Shown: positions 50,929 to 60,596, counted from the first letter of the stretch. The stretch: DNA of 64,000 nt from Mycobacterium nebraskense (GCF_002102255.1 NZ_LQPH01000171.1:120774-184773); one strand, 5' to 3'. The notes: generated from the letters alone by a model not told the origin. Made by a program: numbers and translations.

Positions 50929-52197
50929 GTGCGAGTCCTGGTGATCGGTTCGGGTGCCCGAGAACATGCGCTGCTGCTCGCGCTTCGGAAAGACCCCCAG
51001 GTCACGGGGCTATACGTCGCGCCTGGCAACGCCGGCACCGCCCGGGTGGCCGAGCAGCACGACGTCGACATCACCTCGGGTTCCGACGTCGTCGCCCTGG
51101 CGCGCGAGGTCCGGGCCGACCTGGTGGTCATCGGTCCCGAGGTGCCACTGGTGCTGGGCGTGGCCGACGCCCTGCGAGCTGCCGGCATCGTCTGCTTCGG
51201 GCCCAGCAAGGACGCCGCCCGCATCGAAGGGTCCAAGGCGTTCGCCAAAGAGGTCATGGCCGCGGCCGGCGTGCGCACCGCGTCCAGCGAAATCGTTGAC
51301 AGCCCTGCGCATTTGGATGCTGCGTTGGACCGGTTCGGGCCTCCGGGGGGCGACCCGGCCTGGGTGGTGAAGGACGACCGGCTGGCGGCCGGCAAGGGCG
51401 TGGTGGTGACCGCGGATCGCGGCGTCGCCCGCGCGCACGCCGCCGGACTGCTCGAGGCGGGCCACCCGGTGCTGCTGGAGTCGTATCTGGACGGCCCGGA
51501 GGTGTCGCTGTTCTGCGTCGTGGACGGCAAAACCGTGGTGCCGCTGCTGCCGGCGCAGGACTTCAAGCGTGTCGGCGACGCCGATACCGGGCCCAACACC
51601 GGCGGTATGGGCGCCTACGCGCCGGTTCCGTGGCTTCCCGACGAGGTGTACCGGGACATCGTCGGCAATATCGTCGAACCCGTTGCGGCCGAAATGGTTC
51701 AGCGTGGCAGCCCGTTCTGCGGGTTGTTGTACGTCGGACTGGCGATCACCGCCAACGGGCCGGCTGTGGTCGAATTCAACTGCCGGTTCGGCGATCCCGA
51801 GACCCAGGCCGTGCTGGCGCTGCTGGAATCGCCGCTCGGGCAGCTGCTGTACGCGGCGGGTACCGGCAAACTGGCCGACTTCGGCGAGCTGCGCTGGCAC
51901 GAAGGAGCGGCCGTCGCGGTGGTGCTGGCGGCGGAGAACTATCCCGGCCGCCCTCGGGTCGGGGACGTGGTCGGGGGTTCCGAAGCCGAGGGGGTGCTGC
52001 ACGCCGGCACGGCGCGGCGCGACGACGGCGAGGTGGTCTCGTCGGGCGGTCGGGTGCTGTCGGTCGTGGGCACCGGCGCCGATCTCGCAGCCGCGCGGGC
52101 ACAGGCATACGAGCTGATGCGGTCGATCCGATTGCCCGGCAGTCACTTTCGAGGCGACATCGCCCTGTTGGCCGCGGAGGGCAAGATCAGCGTCTAG
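50929..52197 (+). CDS. purD: Phosphoribosylamine-glycine ligase PurD
   Basis: 422 residues from GTG 50929 (VRVLVIGSGAREHALL), the length of mycobacterial PurD; longer in-frame starts upstream add atypical residues. ATP-grasp features include WVVKDDRLAAGKGV, ESYLDGPEVSLF, PNTGGMGAYAP and VEFNCRFGDPETQ. Second step of purine synthesis: phosphoribosylamine plus glycine and ATP give GAR. Its TAG overlaps the convergent ggtA stop within CTAG. Confidence 0.96.
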   Translation: MRVLVIGSGAREHALLLALRKDPQVTGLYVAPGNAGTARVAEQHDVDITSGSDVVALAREVRADLVVIGPEVPLVLGVADALRAAGIVCFGPSKDAARIEGSKAFAKEVMAAAGVRTASSEIVDSPAHLDAALDRFGPPGGDPAWVVKDDRLAAGKGVVVTADRGVARAHAAGLLEAGHPVLLESYLDGPEVSLFCVVDGKTVVPLLPAQDFKRVGDADTGPNTGGMGAYAPVPWLPDEVYRDIVGNIVEPVAAEMVQRGSPFCGLLYVGLAITANGPAVVEFNCRFGDPETQAVLALLESPLGQLLYAAGTGKLADFGELRWHEGAAVAVVLAAENYPGRPRVGDVVGGSEAEGVLHAGTARRDDGEVVSSGGRVLSVVGTGADLAAARAQAYELMRSIRLPGSHFRGDIALLAAEGKISV

Positions 52198-53777
52198 AAA
52201 CCGGCGGCTTGGCCGTCGCGGCGGGGATCGCTCGCCGCAAAGTAGCCGCCGTCGAGGCGCCAGATCGCCTGGCAGCTGCCGAACTGGTTGTAGTCGTCCA
52301 CGGCGATCAGGTCATGTCCGCGGTGGCGGAGCTCGTCGAGCGTTGCGGCCGGGAAGCCTTTCTCGCAGGCAACCTGCATGCCCTGCACCCACCGAAACCG
52401 TGGGCCGTCACACGCGGCCTGCGGATTCTGCCCGTGATCGGCGATGCGCACCATCACCTGTGTGTGGCCCTGGGGCTGCATCGTTCCGCCCATCACGCCG
52501 AAGCTCATCACCGGGGCGCCGTCTTTCGTGACGAAGCCCGGGATGATCGTGTGGTACGGGCGTTTGGCCGGCCCCACTCGGTTCGGATGACCCTCGGCCA
52601 CAGCGAAATTCGCGCCGCGATTCTGCAGCGATACCCCGGTGCCCGGCACCACGACACCGGATCCGAATCCCATGTAGTTCGACTGGATCATCGACACCAT
52701 CATCCCGGCGGCGTCGGCGGCGGTCAGATACACGGTTCCCCCGCTCGGTGCGCCCGCCGATGCCGACTTCGCCCGCGCGTGATCGATCAGGGCCGCGCGT
52801 TGCCTCAAGTATTCGCCGTCCAGCAGGTCTTTCGGGCGCAGCGGCATGTGCTCGATGTCGGCGACGTAGGCCTGCGCATCGGCGAAGGCCAGCTTCACCG
52901 CTTCGATCTGCAGGTGCACGCTGTCGGCGGAATCGACTGGGAGCGAGGCCATGTCGAAGTGCTCCAGGATTCCCAGGGCTATCAGGGCGACGATGCCGTG
53001 GCCGTTGGGCGGAATCTCGTGGACGGTGTACCCGCGGTACGTGCCGCTGATGGTGCCTACCCAATCGGCGCGGTGAGCGGCGAGGTCGCCGGCCCGCATC
53101 ACGCCGTGGTTGGCCAGCGCATGCGCCTCGAGTTGGGCGGCCAGCTCTCCGCGGTAGAACGTCTCGCCGTTGGTCGTCGCGATCTTCTCGAGGGTGGCGG
53201 CCTGCTCGGTAAAACGAAATTGCTCACCGGGTTTCGGTGCTCGGCCAGCGGGCATGAATGCGGCGGCGAAGCCGGGCTGCTTTTCGAACAGCGAGACCTG
53301 CGCCGCCCATTGCTCCGCGACGGTCGGTGACACCAGGAAGCCGTTGCGGGCGTAGTGGATCGCGGGCTCGAAGAGCCTCTGGAACGGGAGCTTGCCGAAC
53401 TTGGCGTGCAGTTCGGCCCATGCCGACACCGCACCGGGCACGGTCACCGCGTTCCAGCCGACCGCGGGAACGGCGTTGCCGCCGAAGTATTCCGGTGTCC
53501 AGGCCGCGGGAGAGCGGCCAGACGCATTCAAACCGTGCAATTGTCGGCCGTCCCACACGATGGCGAAGGCGTCCGATCCGATGCCGTTGGAAACCGGCTC
53601 CACCACCGTGAGGGCGATGGCGGTGGCGATGGCCGCGTCCACCGCGCTTCCTCCCTCGGCGAGCATTCGAAGGCCCGCTTGGGCGGCCAGCGGCTGTGAC
53701 GTGCACACAACGTTTTCCGCCAGGATGGGCTTTCGCGGCCAGGCGTAACGGAAGTCCCAATCGAAAGGTGCGGTCAC
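52194..53777 (-). CDS. ggtA: Gamma-glutamyltransferase-like Ntn hydrolase (Rv0773c-like)
   Basis: About 527 residues from GTG 53777 (VTAPFDWDFRYAWPRKP); a TTG at 53846, 6 bp after the esterase stop, would give 550. GGT-family layout: AAQAGLRMLAEGGSAVDAAI near the start, a self-cleavage site before the likely nucleophile Thr of TVYLTAADAAG (two-thirds along), then SNYMGFGSGVVVPGTG. No signal peptide is visible, so it is probably cytoplasmic and may prefer acyl or cephalosporin-type substrates over glutathione. Downstream of an esterase gene on the same strand. Confidence 0.88.
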   Translation of the reverse strand: MTAPFDWDFRYAWPRKPILAENVVCTSQPLAAQAGLRMLAEGGSAVDAAIATAIALTVVEPVSNGIGSDAFAIVWDGRQLHGLNASGRSPAAWTPEYFGGNAVPAVGWNAVTVPGAVSAWAELHAKFGKLPFQRLFEPAIHYARNGFLVSPTVAEQWAAQVSLFEKQPGFAAAFMPAGRAPKPGEQFRFTEQAATLEKIATTNGETFYRGELAAQLEAHALANHGVMRAGDLAAHRADWVGTISGTYRGYTVHEIPPNGHGIVALIALGILEHFDMASLPVDSADSVHLQIEAVKLAFADAQAYVADIEHMPLRPKDLLDGEYLRQRAALIDHARAKSASAGAPSGGTVYLTAADAAGMMVSMIQSNYMGFGSGVVVPGTGVSLQNRGANFAVAEGHPNRVGPAKRPYHTIIPGFVTKDGAPVMSFGVMGGTMQPQGHTQVMVRIADHGQNPQAACDGPRFRWVQGMQVACEKGFPAATLDELRHRGHDLIAVDDYNQFGSCQAIWRLDGGYFAASDPRRDGQAAGF

Positions 53778-53852
53778 CTTCGCGAGCGTAACGCCGGCGT
53801 GACGCTTGATGCCCACCGCCGCGCTAGCGTGACGCTCGATGGCCAAGCGCGA

Positions 53853-54767
53853 TTACGCCGTCAGTAACGGCGCCATCCAGGTCAGCTCGGCCGGCAGCTG
53901 CGAACTCCAGAACTCTCCGTTGTGCCCGCCGGGTGAGAAACCGCCCGCGGGGGGATGAGGTAGTTGCGCGATGAACTGCTTGGTCGCGGCGTAAAACGGA
54001 TCGCTGTCGCCGCAATCCACCCGAATCGGAATCGATGCCAGCGCCGGCATCCCGAACACCGAGTTCGCCGCGAAATCGTCGGGCCCGTCGAATGCACCAG
54101 GCGCAGCCGCGCCGGAGGAGAGCCACAGTGCGGGACTGACCGCGCAGATCGCCGCGGTGCGCGCCGGACCCAGCCGACCGCCGAGCAGCAATGCGCCGTA
54201 GCCGCCCATCGACCAGCCCAAGAAAGCCACCCGCGTGGTGTCCAGGTCCTGGTTGCTCAGCATCGGAATGAGCTCGTCGAGCACCATGGCCCCGCTGTCC
54301 TCGCCGGAGGCCCTCTTGTGCCAATAGCTGCCGCCGCCGTCGACGGCGACCACCGCAAACGGCGGCAGCCCCGCGTTGACGGCCTGCGCCAGACCCTGTT
54401 CGACGCCGCCGGCCATCACCGTGGATGCGTCACTGCCCTTGCCGTGCAGCGCGATCACCGGTCGCAGCGCCTTGGTCTGGCCTGGCGGACGGGCGATGGC
54501 CCAGCTGGTGTTGATCCCGCCACGCGCCGCCGAGACGAAGGAACCCGTCACCATGGTGGGCGCGGGCTGACCCGGGGGAGCCGGCTCGAGAGGTGCGACT
54601 GGCGGCGGCGCCACCGGCGCTTGGGTGCCGGCCGGCGACAGCGGCATGGCTTGAGATGCTCGCGGCTTGAACAGGATGTCGAGCGCATACGTGCCCACTG
54701 CGCCCGCGGCGGCGCTGGCCCCGAGCCCCAGCAGGGCACGGCGACTCAAGTCGGGCATGCGGGCCAT
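53853..54767 (-). CDS. Tat-exported esterase (Rv0774c-like)
   Basis: About 304 residues from ATG 54767 (MARMPDLSRRALLG); ATG starts at 54770 and 54758 are also possible. A twin-arginine signal (SRRALLGLGASAAAG) and a Pro-rich linker precede an alpha/beta hydrolase of the esterase D type: VIALHGKGSDAS, nucleophile elbow GWSMGG, an Asp in VDCGDSDPF and a His in SPGGHNGEFW. Rv0774c has been described as an esterase. It is divergent from a TetR gene 76 bp away. Confidence 0.87.
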   Translation of the reverse strand: MARMPDLSRRALLGLGASAAAGAVGTYALDILFKPRASQAMPLSPAGTQAPVAPPPVAPLEPAPPGQPAPTMVTGSFVSAARGGINTSWAIARPPGQTKALRPVIALHGKGSDASTVMAGGVEQGLAQAVNAGLPPFAVVAVDGGGSYWHKRASGEDSGAMVLDELIPMLSNQDLDTTRVAFLGWSMGGYGALLLGGRLGPARTAAICAVSPALWLSSGAAAPGAFDGPDDFAANSVFGMPALASIPIRVDCGDSDPFYAATKQFIAQLPHPPAGGFSPGGHNGEFWSSQLPAELTWMAPLLTA

Positions 54768-54843
54768 CATGCCATGTTGGTTCGGCGGGCCGTTTGGCCG
54801 AAATGGCAATGCAGTACCACTTTGACTGGCACGATGGCTACTC

Positions 54844-55506
54844 GTGACGGCAGCAGTTACTCCTAAGGGAGAACGTCGGCGGTACGCGCTCGTGAGCGCC
54901 GCCGCCGAGCTGCTTGCCGAAGGCGGCTTCGAGGCGGTGGGTCACCGCGCCGTCGCTCGGCGGGCCGGATTGCCGTTGGCGTCTACCACGTATTACTTCT
55001 CGTCCCTTGACGATTTGATCGCGCGCGCCGTCGAACACATCGCGATGATCGAAGTGGCGCAGCTGCGGTCACGGGTCGCCGCCCTCTCCCGCCGGCGTCG
55101 CGGACCCGAAACCATCGCCGAGGTATTGGTCGACCTGCTTGTCGGAGACGTGTCCAGCCCGGGACTCAGCGACCAGTTGATCTCGCGCTACGAGCGACAC
55201 ATCGCATGCACGCGTCTGCCCGCGTTGCGCGAGACCATGCGCCGCAGCCTGCGGCAGCGCGCCGAGGCCGTGGCCGAGGCCATCGAGCGATCCGGCCGCA
55301 CGGTGCACATCGAGCTGGTGTGCACGCTGATCTGTGCGGTCGACGGTTGCGTGGTGTCCGCGTTGGTCGAGGGCCGCGATCCGCACGCGGCGGCGCTGGG
55401 GACGGTGGTCGATCTGATCGACGTGCTCGCGCCCATTGATCAACGGCCCGTGCGGTCGGCGGGCAGCGAAGGCGTCACGATGTACCCGGTGGCGAAGTCT
55501 CCGTAA
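54844..55506 (+). CDS. TetR-family regulator (Rv0775-like)
   Basis: 220 residues from GTG 54844. HTH region GFEAVGHRAVARRAGLPLASTTYYFSS (about residues 28-54, conserved YYF), followed by a helical ligand domain. It is divergent from the esterase/GGT pair, which it may regulate. Its last 67 bp overlap the 3' end of the DUF429 gene on the other strand. Confidence 0.88.
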   Translation: MTAAVTPKGERRRYALVSAAAELLAEGGFEAVGHRAVARRAGLPLASTTYYFSSLDDLIARAVEHIAMIEVAQLRSRVAALSRRRRGPETIAEVLVDLLVGDVSSPGLSDQLISRYERHIACTRLPALRETMRRSLRQRAEAVAEAIERSGRTVHIELVCTLICAVDGCVVSALVEGRDPHAAALGTVVDLIDVLAPIDQRPVRSAGSEGVTMYPVAKSP

Positions 55507-56186
55507 ATCGTCACGTCCGCCGGGCAGCGCTGCGCGTACAACGCCACATAGGCGCAGACGACGGCATCGACCGGATCCTCGGCGCGGCGCAGCTCGCTTT
55601 TGCGCTGGGCGGTGGTTACGCGCTTGCGTAGCCGCACCCAATCGTCATGACCCGCCACGTGCAAGGGCACGGCAACGTGCGCGAGCTTCTCGATGCCGTC
55701 CATCAGCAACAGCAGCTCGGATTTGAGCTGCTCGACGCCGCGGCCGGGCTTGGCCTTGTACTTGAGCGTTCGCGCCAGGCGGAACAGCACCACGGTCGCC
55801 GGATGCGGGTAGACCTCGATGGCGCGCCGCGGAGCCGGTGACCGCGGGTCCATATCGAGGCCCATCGCCCGCGCCAATCGCGCCGCACGCGGCCCGTCGG
55901 CGAACTCCGGTTTTGCGGTGTTGACCGGGTGCGCCCCGGCTTCGAACCTGCGAAAGTCGCGGTTGAGCGCCGCTTCGGCGGGGCGCTGGCCGGTCGGGTT
56001 GGTCACCACCAGCGGCGCGTCGAAGGCGACCAGGCACTGCCCCCGCACGTAGGGCGACAACGTGGCGAGAACCGTGGCGTCGTCGCCGGCGGCGCCGACG
56101 TGCACAAGGCTGCCTCCGGCGTCGACGACCGCCACCCCGGTCGGGTTGCGCCCGGCCCAGGCCAGATCGACGCCGGCGAAGTACAT
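55440..56186 (-). CDS. DUF429 RNase H-fold protein (Rv0776c-like)
   Basis: 248 residues. FAGVDLAWAGRNPTGVAVVD at the start, FDAPLVVTNPTGQRPAEAAL and a C-terminal EDPVDAVVCAYVALY carry conserved acidic residues placed as in DUF429 proteins, which are predicted RNase H-like nucleases. Activity is unproven. It is divergent from purB (76 bp) and convergently overlaps the TetR gene. Confidence 0.85.
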   Translation of the reverse strand: MYFAGVDLAWAGRNPTGVAVVDAGGSLVHVGAAGDDATVLATLSPYVRGQCLVAFDAPLVVTNPTGQRPAEAALNRDFRRFEAGAHPVNTAKPEFADGPRAARLARAMGLDMDPRSPAPRRAIEVYPHPATVVLFRLARTLKYKAKPGRGVEQLKSELLLLMDGIEKLAHVAVPLHVAGHDDWVRLRKRVTTAQRKSELRRAEDPVDAVVCAYVALYAQRCPADVTIYGDFATGYIVTPSLPADRTGR

Positions 56187-56262
56187 CCTGCCTACGGTAT
56201 GGCGCCGACGCCCGCCAATGTGACCGCAAGCCGGTCAGCGGGGGAGGCCGATCGTAAGCTCT

Positions 56263-57687
56263 ATGTCTGTGAGCATTCCGAACGTCCTGGCCGCCCGGTA
56301 CGCCAGCGCGGAAATGGTCGCGATCTGGTCGCCGGAGGCCAAGGTCGTTGCGGAGCGCCGGCTGTGGCTGGCGGTGCTGCGGGCACAGGCGGAGCTCGGG
56401 GTGGACGTTCCGCAGGACGCCATCGCCGACTACGAGCGGGTGCTCGAGGACGTCGATCTGGCCTCGATCGCGGAGCGCGAGCGGGCCCTGCGCCACGACG
56501 TCAAGGCCCGCATCGAAGAGTTCAACGCGCTGGCCGGTCACGAGCACGTGCACAAGGGGATGACCAGCCGCGACCTTACCGAGAACGTGGAGCAGCTGCA
56601 GATCCGGCGGTCCCTGGAATTGGTCTTCTCCCATGGAATCGCGGTGGCGGCGCGGCTGGCCGAGCGGGCGGTGGCCTACCGCGACCTGGTGATGGCCGGA
56701 CGCAGCCACAATGTCGCCGCGCAGGCCACCACGTTGGGCAAGCGGTTCGCTTCCGCTGCGCAAGAGACGCTGATCGCGCTGACCCGGCTGCGCGAGTTGA
56801 TCGACCGCTATCCGCTGCGCGGCATCAAAGGCCCGATGGGCACCGCCCAGGACATGCTGGACCTGTTGGACGGCGACGCGGCCAAGCTGGCCGAACTCGA
56901 GCGCCGAGTGACCCAATTCCTCGGTTTCGCAACCGTTTTGACCAGCGTCGGGCAGGTGTATCCGCGTTCGCTCGACCACGACGTGCTTTCGGCTCTGGTT
57001 CAGCTCGGCGCCGGGCCGTCGTCGATGGCCCACACCATCCGGCTGATGGCCGGGCACGAGCTCGTCACCGAGGGATTCGCGCCGGGCCAGGTCGGGTCGT
57101 CGGCGATGCCGCACAAGATGAACACCCGCAGTTGTGAACGGGTCAACGGGCTTCAGGTGGTGCTGCGTGGCTATGCCTCGATGGCCGCCGAACTGGCGGG
57201 CGCGCAGTGGAACGAGGGCGACGTATTCTGCTCGGTGGTGCGCCGGGTTGCGTTGCCCGACAGCTTTTTTGCCATCGACGGGCAGATCGAAACCTTCTTG
57301 ACCGTGCTCGACGAGTTCGGCGCCTACCCCGCGGTGATCGCCCGAGAGCTCGATCGCTACCTGCCGTTCCTGGCCACCACCAAGGTACTGATCGCCGCGG
57401 TCCGCGCCGGAATGGGGCGCGAGGCCGCGCACCACGTGATACGGGAACACGCGGTCGCGACCGCGCTGGCCATGCGGGAACGCGGTGCGGAACCCGACCT
57501 CCTGGACCGACTGGCCGCCGACGAGCGACTGCCATTGGACCGAGCGGCGCTGGACACCGCGCTGGCCGACAAGAAGGCATTCATCGGCGCCGCCGGTGAC
57601 CAGGTGGACGAGGTGGCCGCCATGGTCGACGCGTTGGTGAGTCGCTACCCGGACGCCGCCAAGTATGCCCCGGGTGCGATCCTGTGA
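56263..57687 (+). CDS. purB: Adenylosuccinate lyase PurB
   Basis: 474 residues of the fumarase/aspartase superfamily. The signature is GSSAMPHKMNTRSCE (about residues 268-282); the conserved early His lies in GHEHVHKGMTSRDLTENVEQ and a second in GRSHNVAAQATT. It cleaves SAICAR and adenylosuccinate, acting after PurC. The cyp126 GTG overlaps its stop by 4 bases. Confidence 0.96.
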   Translation: MSVSIPNVLAARYASAEMVAIWSPEAKVVAERRLWLAVLRAQAELGVDVPQDAIADYERVLEDVDLASIAERERALRHDVKARIEEFNALAGHEHVHKGMTSRDLTENVEQLQIRRSLELVFSHGIAVAARLAERAVAYRDLVMAGRSHNVAAQATTLGKRFASAAQETLIALTRLRELIDRYPLRGIKGPMGTAQDMLDLLDGDAAKLAELERRVTQFLGFATVLTSVGQVYPRSLDHDVLSALVQLGAGPSSMAHTIRLMAGHELVTEGFAPGQVGSSAMPHKMNTRSCERVNGLQVVLRGYASMAAELAGAQWNEGDVFCSVVRRVALPDSFFAIDGQIETFLTVLDEFGAYPAVIARELDRYLPFLATTKVLIAAVRAGMGREAAHHVIREHAVATALAMRERGAEPDLLDRLAADERLPLDRAALDTALADKKAFIGAAGDQVDEVAAMVDALVSRYPDAAKYAPGAIL

Positions 57688-58931
57688 CCCTCGCCGGTGC
57701 GCTCGCGGGGATCGACTTCACCGATCTCGACAACTTCGCCAATGGATTTCCCCACGACTTGTTCGCCATACACCGGCGTGAGGCGCCGGTGTACTGGCAC
57801 GAGCCCACCGACAACACCCCCGACGGCGAGGGCTTCTGGTCCGTCGCCACGTATGCGGAAACGCTTGAGGTGCTGAAGGATCCGACCACATACTCATCGG
57901 TTACCGGTGGCGGGCGGCCGTACGGCGGCACGCTGCTGCAGGACCTGGCCATCGCCGGCCAAGTGCTCAACATGATGGACGACCCGCGTCACTCACAGAT
58001 CCGGCGACTCGTCAGCTCCGGACTGACACCTCGAATGATCCGGCTGGTCGAAGACGATCTGCGGTCCCGCGCCCGCCGGCTGCTGGATGCGGTGGTGCCC
58101 GGCGAACCGTTCGACTTCCTGGTCGATATCGCCGCCGAGCTGCCGATGCAGATGATCTGCATCCTGCTGGGAGTGCCCGAGTCCGAACGACATTGGCTGT
58201 TCGAAGCCATCGAGCCGCAGTTCGACTTCGGCGGCTCGCGCAAGGCCTCCCTTTCGCAGCTGTCGGTCGAAGAGGCCGGGTCGCGGATGTACGACTACGG
58301 CCAGCAGTTGATCGCGTCGAAGCGGGCCGAGCCGACCGACGACATGTTGTCGGTCGTGGCCAACGCGATGGTCGAGGATGCGGATGCGCCGTCGCTGTCG
58401 GATCTCGAGCTCTACCTGTTCTTCAGCCTGCTGTTCAGCGCCGGCGCGGAAACGACGCGCAACGCGGTCGCCGGCGGCCTGCTGGCGCTGGCCAACCATC
58501 CGGAGCAACTACGGGCGCTGCGTGCGGATCTCGATGCGCTGCCGACCGCCGTCGAGGAGATCGTGCGGTGGACGTCGCCCTCGCCGTCCAAGCGGCGCAC
58601 CGCCACACGCGACGTCACGCTCGGCGGGCAGTCGATCGAGGCGGGACAGAAGATCCAGATCTGGGAGGGCTCGGCGAATCGCGACGCAGGCTTATTCGAG
58701 CGCGCCGATGAATTCGATATCAGCCGAAAGCCCAACCCGCACTTGGGGTTCGGCCAGGGCGTCCACTACTGCCTGGGCGCCAATCTGGCCCGCCTGGAAC
58801 TGCGGGTGCTCTACGAAGAGCTGCTTTCGCGGTTTGAGTCGGTGCGGGTTGTCCGGCCGGTCGAATGGGCTCGCAGTAATCGGCATACCGGCATCCGGCA
58901 CCTGGTTGTGGAACTCCTCGAGGAGCGGTGA
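57684..58931 (+). CDS. cyp126: Cytochrome P450 CYP126
   Basis: 415 residues from GTG 57684. I-helix FSAGAETTRNAVAGG (about 253-267), ExxR in VEEIVRWTSP and haem loop GFGQGVHYCLGANLARLE are intact. M. tuberculosis CYP126 (Rv0778) has no firm physiological substrate; I recall reports of binding azoles and nucleobase-like ligands. Coupling with purB in the same transcript is conserved. It overlaps the downstream transporter gene by 4 bases. Confidence 0.94.
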   Translation: MTLAGALAGIDFTDLDNFANGFPHDLFAIHRREAPVYWHEPTDNTPDGEGFWSVATYAETLEVLKDPTTYSSVTGGGRPYGGTLLQDLAIAGQVLNMMDDPRHSQIRRLVSSGLTPRMIRLVEDDLRSRARRLLDAVVPGEPFDFLVDIAAELPMQMICILLGVPESERHWLFEAIEPQFDFGGSRKASLSQLSVEEAGSRMYDYGQQLIASKRAEPTDDMLSVVANAMVEDADAPSLSDLELYLFFSLLFSAGAETTRNAVAGGLLALANHPEQLRALRADLDALPTAVEEIVRWTSPSPSKRRTATRDVTLGGQSIEAGQKIQIWEGSANRDAGLFERADEFDISRKPNPHLGFGQGVHYCLGANLARLELRVLYEELLSRFESVRVVRPVEWARSNRHTGIRHLVVELLEER

Positions 58932-59947
58932 CGATCCGACCGTCCGATGTCGAGCCGACACCGGACGTCTTCGCCGCGGTGATGGCAACCGGAATTCTGT
59001 CGATCGCCGCGCACAACCACCGCTACAGCTGGATCAGCGACACGCTGGGCGTCATCGCCACCATCGGTCTGGTTCTCCTGGTCGCCTTGGTGGTTGCGGC
59101 GGCCGTGGGTAGGCGCCGGACATTGCGCTGGGACCTGACTGATCCCGATGTCACCCTTCGGTTGTTCACCTTCGTCGCGGCCTGCGCGGTGATCGACACC
59201 CGGCTGTCGTCCAATGTCTGGGTCCTGCGGGTGCTCGGCGCGGTGGGGCTGTGCTCCTGGCTGGTGCTGATCGGGGTCAGCGCGCGGAATATGTTGGCGC
59301 GCAGGTGGGCGGCGCTGCGCGACCATGCCCACGGGGCGTGGGAACTGGCCAGCGTGGGCACGTCCGGGTTGGCGATCGTGATCGCCCGGGCGGCCTTCCA
59401 CACCGGTCATCGCTGGTGGCTGGCGGTGGCCGTGGTCGTGTGGGTGGCGGCGATCTTGATCTACGGGCTGATGACCTGGCTGATCTTGTGGCGAGTCGTC
59501 AACGAGCGGCAGGACCGCGACGGATTCGAGCCGGACACCTGGATCCTGATGGGCGGCATGGCGATTGCGACGCTGGCCGGCGACAACATCCATGTCCTGG
59601 CTCCAGCCTGGCTGGCCGGGCCGGTCCGCATGGTCACCGTCGTGACGTGGGTGACGGCCACCCTCTGGATACCTCCGCTGATCTACTTCGGCCTGCACCG
59701 AATCAGCCGGCGCCCCAGCATGCTGCGTTTCTCCGGCGTGTGGTGGGCGTTCATCTTCCCGCTGGGCATGTATTCCGCCGCCAGCTACGCCATGGCGGCC
59801 GAGATCGGCCAGCGGTCGTTGCTGACGGTTTCGTTGGTTTTCTTCTGGGATGCGTTGGCGGCGTGGCTCGTTGTGGTCGTCGCCGGGCTGCTGCTCGTCG
59901 GCCGCGCGCTGCTACAGCCCGCGAATCGAGATGCCGGCCGCCCGTAA
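58928..59947 (+). CDS. TDT-like integral membrane transporter coupled to cyp126
   Basis: 339 residues, about ten membrane helices. The opening PTPDVFAAVMATGILSIAAHNHRY and the later WWAFIFPLGMYSAASYAMAAEIG are the first-helix and late-helix patterns of the TDT/SLAC1 superfamily. GTG 58928 overlaps the cyp126 stop. M. tuberculosis has no gene here as I recall (Rv0778 is followed by Rv0779c). It could export or import a CYP126 substrate or product; that is inference. Its 3' end overlaps a convergent gene by 36 bp. Confidence 0.8.
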   Translation: MTIRPSDVEPTPDVFAAVMATGILSIAAHNHRYSWISDTLGVIATIGLVLLVALVVAAAVGRRRTLRWDLTDPDVTLRLFTFVAACAVIDTRLSSNVWVLRVLGAVGLCSWLVLIGVSARNMLARRWAALRDHAHGAWELASVGTSGLAIVIARAAFHTGHRWWLAVAVVVWVAAILIYGLMTWLILWRVVNERQDRDGFEPDTWILMGGMAIATLAGDNIHVLAPAWLAGPVRMVTVVTWVTATLWIPPLIYFGLHRISRRPSMLRFSGVWWAFIFPLGMYSAASYAMAAEIGQRSLLTVSLVFFWDALAAWLVVVVAGLLLVGRALLQPANRDAGRP

Positions 59948-60532
59948 TTCGAGCGCGGCCAGGGCCCGGATGGTGGCCGGATCCTCCCGGCGCCACCCAC
60001 CGACCGGATCCGTGCTGACCGCGGCGAGTTTTCCCGGAGGTCGGTTCGTCAACGCCCGCAGGGCAAGGAGTTGCTCGCCGGCCGGCGTCGCGGCCAGGGC
60101 GGTCACCGTCAATTTGCGTCGAAAGAACCGCAGCCGCAGGAGAAGCCACGGCACGTCCGCGACGAGGATCGGGACGGCGGCGATGGCCATCGCCAGCAGG
60201 ACCGCAAGCCAGCTCGCGGTGGAGTCCAGGTCGTGGCCCGCGCCCGCAAGATCCAGCGCGGACTGACTGGCGGAGTTCAGCGGCTGGCTGACCGCGTCCC
60301 CCACCAAAGGGATGTGCTGTGCGCCGTGGCCGGCCGAAGCCAGATTGCCGGCGATGCCATGCGCGCCGCTCTCGACCTGCCGACCGGCCTCGGCGATCGT
60401 CGACACGGCGTCGTAAACCGCCAGGCCGACGAGCAGCCAGATAGCGGTCCACAGGACGACGGCGAAGTCGCTGAGTAGCTGGGCCATCAGCCGGCCGGGT
60501 CTGGTGGAGTAGGGCAAAAACCGCGGTGTCAT
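59912..60532 (-). CDS. Conserved membrane protein (Rv0779c-like)
   Basis: 206 residues with two transmembrane segments (about 20-45, FAVVLWTAIWLLVGLAVYDA, and about 105-130, LAVLLAMAIAAVPILVAD) separated by a Gly/Ala/Ser/His-rich extracytoplasmic loop of about 60 residues. The C-terminal part is cytoplasmic and basic. No functional family is recognised. Position between cyp126 and purC matches Rv0779c. Confidence 0.82.
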   Translation of the reverse strand: MTPRFLPYSTRPGRLMAQLLSDFAVVLWTAIWLLVGLAVYDAVSTIAEAGRQVESGAHGIAGNLASAGHGAQHIPLVGDAVSQPLNSASQSALDLAGAGHDLDSTASWLAVLLAMAIAAVPILVADVPWLLLRLRFFRRKLTVTALAATPAGEQLLALRALTNRPPGKLAAVSTDPVGGWRREDPATIRALAALELRAAGISIRGL

Positions 60533-60596
60533 AGTCTCGATCCCAGCACAGCTCCCGACACACGGCCCCTACTCGGGTGCCCGATAGGCTGACCCG

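Noticed and set aside
55645..57450. A 601-codon minus-strand frame
   Set aside because: It runs antisense to purB and through the DUF429 gene in another frame; its sequence is Arg/Gly/His-rich with no domain.
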